Part shown: piece by piece, positions 61,035 to 64,000 of the stretch
Numbering within the stretch: the stretch's first letter is position 1
How the letters are laid out: each line of letters begins with the position of its first letter
Translations under genes and position numbers: made by a program
NCBI GenBank assembly: GCA_017303835.1
Contig: JAFLBI010000001.1
Span: 124,001 to 188,000, forward strand
Reading direction: 5' to 3'
DNA length: 64,000 nt
DNA from: Chitinophagales bacterium
GTDB lineage: Bacteria; Bacteroidota; Bacteroidia; Chitinophagales; Chitinophagaceae
Notes under the pieces: model-generated
Seen by the model: the letters and a program-made list of their open reading frames with translations, nothing else
The model's database searches: none
What the model was told of the DNA's origin: nothing

Positions 61035-61760
61035 ATGTTGAGTAAGAATGAGCTCAAATATATCCAAAGTTTATGCCAGAAAAAACAAAGGCAGGCCAGC
61101 GGTTTGTTTATTGCCGAAGGGCCAAAAATTGTGGATGAATTACTCAATAGCTATTTTACAGTTAACAAGGTCTATGCAACAGATGAATGGGATGCAGGTA
61201 AATTGACCGATCTATCAATCCTGACAAGGGTTTCAGCCGATGAGTTGGCTAAAATCAGTGGCTTGCAAACACCACAACAGGTATTGGCTGTTGCCAGGCA
61301 ATACTGGCCTGATGCTGCACCTCATCTGAATCAAAAAATAACACTTGTTTTAGACGGTATACAAGATCCGGGCAATCTTGGAACCATTATCCGCATTGCT
61401 GATTGGTTCGGCATTCAGGAAATCGTTTGTAGTCTGGATACAGTGGATTGCTATAATCCTAAAGTGGTTCAGGCCACGATGGGTAGTTTGCTGCGAGTAA
61501 AGATATGGTATGAAGCATTGCCTGCTTTTCTGGCTAAACAGCAAATGCCGATACTGGGGGCTTTGCTAAGCGGTCAATCGGTGTATGCAACTCAGGTGGA
61601 TGACCCATCGCTATTGGTTATTGGAAATGAGGCAAAGGGTATCAGGGAAGAGTTGCTGCCATTGATCAATCAGCCAATCAGCATACCCGGTAAGGGCGGT
61701 GCTGAATCTTTGAATGCAGGTGTTGCTACAGGCATTCTTGTGTCGCACTTATTACATTAA
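61035..61760 (+). CDS. TrmH-family RNA 2'-O-ribose methyltransferase
   Basis: This 241-residue SPOUT enzyme starts at ATG 61035 (MLSKNELKYIQSLCQKK); the ATG 4 codons earlier overlaps the divergent tamL start. Its parts are an N-terminal substrate-binding domain (GLFIAEGPKIVDELL), motif 1 LDGIQDPGNLGTIIRIADWF, motif 2 LLVIGNEAKGI and motif 3 ISIPGKGGAESLNAGVATGI. It probably methylates rRNA or tRNA. The exact nucleotide is not determined. Confidence 0.9.
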   Translation: MLSKNELKYIQSLCQKKQRQASGLFIAEGPKIVDELLNSYFTVNKVYATDEWDAGKLTDLSILTRVSADELAKISGLQTPQQVLAVARQYWPDAAPHLNQKITLVLDGIQDPGNLGTIIRIADWFGIQEIVCSLDTVDCYNPKVVQATMGSLLRVKIWYEALPAFLAKQQMPILGALLSGQSVYATQVDDPSLLVIGNEAKGIREELLPLINQPISIPGKGGAESLNAGVATGILVSHLLH

Positions 61761-62989
61761 CGGAATTGTAAGGCTTTTACTGGCTGCATCTTTCTGATTA
61801 GCAGCGTTGGTATAATTAATGCCAGATAACAAACAACTGCAGTTGCAAGGCATACAAGTATTACTTCGCCATAGTGAATAAGAACAGGCGCCGTGGCCAC
61901 ATAGTAATTCACTTCGTCTAGTTTGATGAAGCCAGTTTGTTGTTGCAGTAGGCAAATGCCTAGTCCGCCAATCAAGCCAATACCAATGCCTTTCAGGGTA
62001 ATCAACGTTGCATGATAGAGAAATACTTTCTGAATCATCCAGTCGCTAGCACCAATTGATTTCAATGTGCCAATCATTTTGGTTCGTTCCAGTACCAGAA
62101 TCAACAGACATGTAATCAGGTTGATGATGGCAATGATGGCCATGATGATGAAAATCACATTGCGATTAATATCCTGCACACCCAGCCAGTCAAAGATATT
62201 TGGATAAAATTCCTTGGTGGTTTTACTACTCCATTCAATGGGTAGTTGATCTATCAATTGTTGATTGGTACTATCCATTTGTCTGTAATCACTCAGGAAA
62301 ATTTCATAGCCACCAATCTGTTGGAGGGTCCAGTTATTCAGCAATTGAATCAATCTGATATCACCGATGGCGAAAAGCTTGTCAAATTCTTCCACACCTG
62401 TTCTATATAAACCTGCTACAACCAGTTTGCGATACGTGCTGCTGCCAGTTTCCTCAGAAATGAAATACACCTTAATAGTGTCTTTCACTTTCAGGTTCAT
62501 CATGGCAGCTGTTTGTGCAGACACCAGAATTTCTTTGCTGTAGCTGCTGTCATTGTATTGCAGCCAGCGTCCGGCTTTCAGAAAAGGTTTGAGTTGTGCA
62601 CTGTCATAATCTTTGCCTACACCTTTGAACAATACGCCTTCTATTTCTTGTTTGTGCTCCAGTACAGCTGATCTTGTGGCAAAGCTTTGAATGTTTTTTA
62701 CACCCGCTTGGTTACGGATGATTCGTACAACCGTATCATTACTGGTAATGGGCGCTGCTTCCGCAGTAAAAATTCTATCGGCCTGATAATGTTGTACACG
62801 GATATGTCCCCAGAAACTAAAAATCTTCTCACTAACAGCCTGCTGAAATCCATTTACAAAGCCAAGTGTAAGAATCATAGCCGCAACGCTGATGGCAGTG
62901 GCAGTGATGGACAAACGAATAATAAATGCAGAGAATCTTTTTTGTCCCTTAACCGCCAAGCGGCGCGCTATGTAAAATGAAATGTTCAC
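61757..62989 (-). CDS. FtsX-like / LolC-E type ABC permease
   Basis: This 410-residue protein starts with GTG 62989 (NISFYIARRLAVKGQKRFSA), the family's usual beginning. A -7 box 8 nt upstream supports this over the longer in-frame frame. It has one N-terminal helix (LSITATAISVAAMILTLGFV), a large periplasmic domain and three C-terminal helices with FtsX-like features (ERTKMIGTLKSIGASDWMIQ). Such permeases release lipoproteins or act in mechanical signalling. The ATPase gene is not adjacent. It overlaps rlmB-like gene ends by 4 bp. Confidence 0.88.
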   Translation of the reverse strand: MNISFYIARRLAVKGQKRFSAFIIRLSITATAISVAAMILTLGFVNGFQQAVSEKIFSFWGHIRVQHYQADRIFTAEAAPITSNDTVVRIIRNQAGVKNIQSFATRSAVLEHKQEIEGVLFKGVGKDYDSAQLKPFLKAGRWLQYNDSSYSKEILVSAQTAAMMNLKVKDTIKVYFISEETGSSTYRKLVVAGLYRTGVEEFDKLFAIGDIRLIQLLNNWTLQQIGGYEIFLSDYRQMDSTNQQLIDQLPIEWSSKTTKEFYPNIFDWLGVQDINRNVIFIIMAIIAIINLITCLLILVLERTKMIGTLKSIGASDWMIQKVFLYHATLITLKGIGIGLIGGLGICLLQQQTGFIKLDEVNYYVATAPVLIHYGEVILVCLATAVVCYLALIIPTLLIRKMQPVKALQFR

Positions 62990-62997
62990 GATTGTTT

Positions 62998-63028
62998 CAA
63001 AGCTACTGCCTGTGCCGCATAGCAGCAA
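62998..63028 (-). promoter_or_regulatory. promoter of the FtsX-like permease gene
   Basis: On the minus strand, TTG (63028-63026) and TAGCTTTG (63005-62998) are separated by 20 bp. The box ends 8 nt before the GTG at 62989. Confidence 0.78.
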
Positions 63029-63070
63029 AATCAATCTGGGTTTCATTCGCAGATTGGTTATTTTTAACAC

Positions 63071-64000
63071 ATGATGCGTTGTCTGTTGTTTTTCCTCTTA
63101 TTGGTGAATTTGGTTCAGGCCCAGCCTGATCAGGTCTTTAAAAGCAGTATCCATTCTGTTCGACTTTTTCAGCAAAACAACCAAGGTGGGCTGCCAATTA
63201 TCTCATTGAATAGTAGTGAACAGCTGGAATTGCATTTCGATGATATGGATGCCATGCCGCGCAACTATGCCTACACGTTTCAGCTCTGCAATGCAGATTG
63301 GTCGCCGGCCATGCTCAGCACATTCGATTATATCAGTGGGTTTACACAGCAGCGCATATTGCAATTCAGGCCCTCATCCATTGCTGTAAGCAGGTATGTG
63401 CATTATCAGGCCTTGTTGCCTGAACGGAATTGTATGCCCAATAAAAGTGGTAATTACTTGCTCAAAGTATTTATGGATGGAGATATTAATAAGCTTGCTT
63501 TTACCTGCCGAATGATGGTGGTAGATAGCCGCATCAGTATTGCTGCACAAGTTTTACAACCTTTTCAACCAGAAGTGTTCAGAACACATCAACGTATTCA
63601 ACTAGCCTTGAATACTGGCAATATGAATATTATGAGCCCCCAGCAACAGCTGAGTGTATATGTAATGCAGAACCGGAATTGGTCAAATATGCGGGTAGTA
63701 AAACCCTTGTTTCAAAGAGGCAATGTGCTGGAGTTTAATACAGAGCAGGATTTGGTTTTTCCGGGCATGAAGGAGTATCGTTGGGTGGATTTACGCAGCT
63801 ATCGTTTTGTGAGTGATCGGATGGAACAAGCAAGAAGAACTACTGATGGGTTTGCTGTTTTACTTAAGCCCGATTTACCCAGGCCCGCTTTGCGTTACGC
63901 ATTTTATGCAGACAGAAATGGCTGGTCGGAAATTGCTTCATCAGAATCCTTGAACCAATGGTGGCAGACCGATTATGCACAGGTGGAATTTCGCTATGCG
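63071..64000 (+). CDS. DUF5103 / type IX secretion system plug protein, N-terminal part
   Basis: The gene runs off the right edge; 310 codons are visible. It begins MMRCLLFFLLLVNLVQAQ, a signal peptide. Next come SSIHSVRLFQQNNQGGLPII, a beta-rich region, YAYTFQLCNADWSPAMLS and FRPSSIAVSRYVHYQALLP, as in DUF5103 proteins described as the plug of the T9SS translocon. A later segment has YVMQNRNWSNMRVVKP and EYRWVDLRSYRF. The start could be either of two adjacent ATGs. It is divergent from the FtsX-like gene. Confidence 0.82.
   Translation, partial: MMRCLLFFLLLVNLVQAQPDQVFKSSIHSVRLFQQNNQGGLPIISLNSSEQLELHFDDMDAMPRNYAYTFQLCNADWSPAMLSTFDYISGFTQQRILQFRPSSIAVSRYVHYQALLPERNCMPNKSGNYLLKVFMDGDINKLAFTCRMMVVDSRISIAAQVLQPFQPEVFRTHQRIQLALNTGNMNIMSPQQQLSVYVMQNRNWSNMRVVKPLFQRGNVLEFNTEQDLVFPGMKEYRWVDLRSYRFVSDRMEQARRTTDGFAVLLKPDLPRPALRYAFYADRNGWSEIASSESLNQWWQTDYAQVEFRYA

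Overview
The window looks like one contiguous chromosomal stretch of a Bacteroidota bacterium, most likely of the Chitinophagaceae or a close relative. This rests on several signs: many promoters with the Bacteroidota -7 box TAnnTTTG (often with TTG about 18-23 bp upstream), an Rpb6-like omega subunit next to BamD, several lipoproteins with a Cys lipobox, a porin_10-type protein, TamL, type IX secretion (T9SS) associated proteins, HYC_CC_PP and CCC-motif proteins, and an RND pump fused to its TolC-like partner. The species is not determined.

Layout: 1-4.3 kb holds the end of a gluconate-dehydrogenase-subunit-3-like gene, a large secreted Asp-box (BNR) repeat protein and a LolA-like protein. 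From 4.3 to 18.2 kb lies a ribosomal supercluster: fusA (own promoter and terminator), then rpsJ-rplC-rplD-rplW-rplB-rpsS-rplV-rpsC-rplP-rpmC-rpsQ-rplN-rplX-rplE-rpsN-rpsH-rplF-rplR-rpsE-rpmD-rplO-secY, then map. rpsL/rpsG are absent upstream and the infA/rpmJ/rpsM/rpsK/rpsD/rpoA/rplQ block is absent downstream. A 299-nt gap between rpsJ and rplC carries six perfect hairpins in a row and may be an undescribed regulatory RNA. From 19 to 32 kb are housekeeping genes: an HI0933-type flavoprotein, a CBS protein, rpsA, bamD-rpoZ-coaBC-DUF4835(PorD-like)-DUF4296, scoA-scoB, purine nucleoside phosphorylase and a porin.

From 32.3 to 40.9 kb is a heavy-metal island: a HYC_CC_PP protein, a heavy-metal-associated (HMA) domain protein with a long CC-repeat, metallothionein-like tail, a second HMA-domain protein, an outer-membrane barrel, a small Cys-pair protein whose promoter and start codon sit in a perfect palindrome containing the cop-box core TACAnnTGTA, a 1453-residue CzcA/CusA-TolC fusion, and its lipoprotein adaptor. 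Together they look like capture, efflux and regulation of Cu-like or Zn-like cations. No regulator gene is present in the window.

From 40.9 to 47.2 kb are mostly minus-strand genes: two tiny membrane proteins, an ATP-grasp-like protein paired with a class-I glutamine amidotransferase, an M42 peptidase, a degenerate UbiA-like protein and a lipoprotein, plus a plus-strand LuxE-like acyl-protein synthetase. At 47.2-48.0 kb a tRNA-Leu(CAG) is followed by a tandem array of a roughly 90-bp hairpin-rich repeat. From 48.1 to 64 kb are dapD, a GT9 glycosyltransferase, the CCA-adding enzyme, a pRiA4b-ORF3 protein, miaA, a FadL-like protein, a low-complexity lipoprotein, proS, DUF2752/CCC proteins, truB, tamL, rlmB, an FtsX/LolC-like permease and the start of a T9SS plug (DUF5103) protein that runs off the end.

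Two patterns recur. At least nine genes start only 4-8 nt after a -7 box, so their mRNAs should be leaderless or nearly so. Several genes (map, rpsA, coaBC, miaA) start within about 15 nt of a canonical intrinsic-terminator-like hairpin, suggesting attenuation or read-through.
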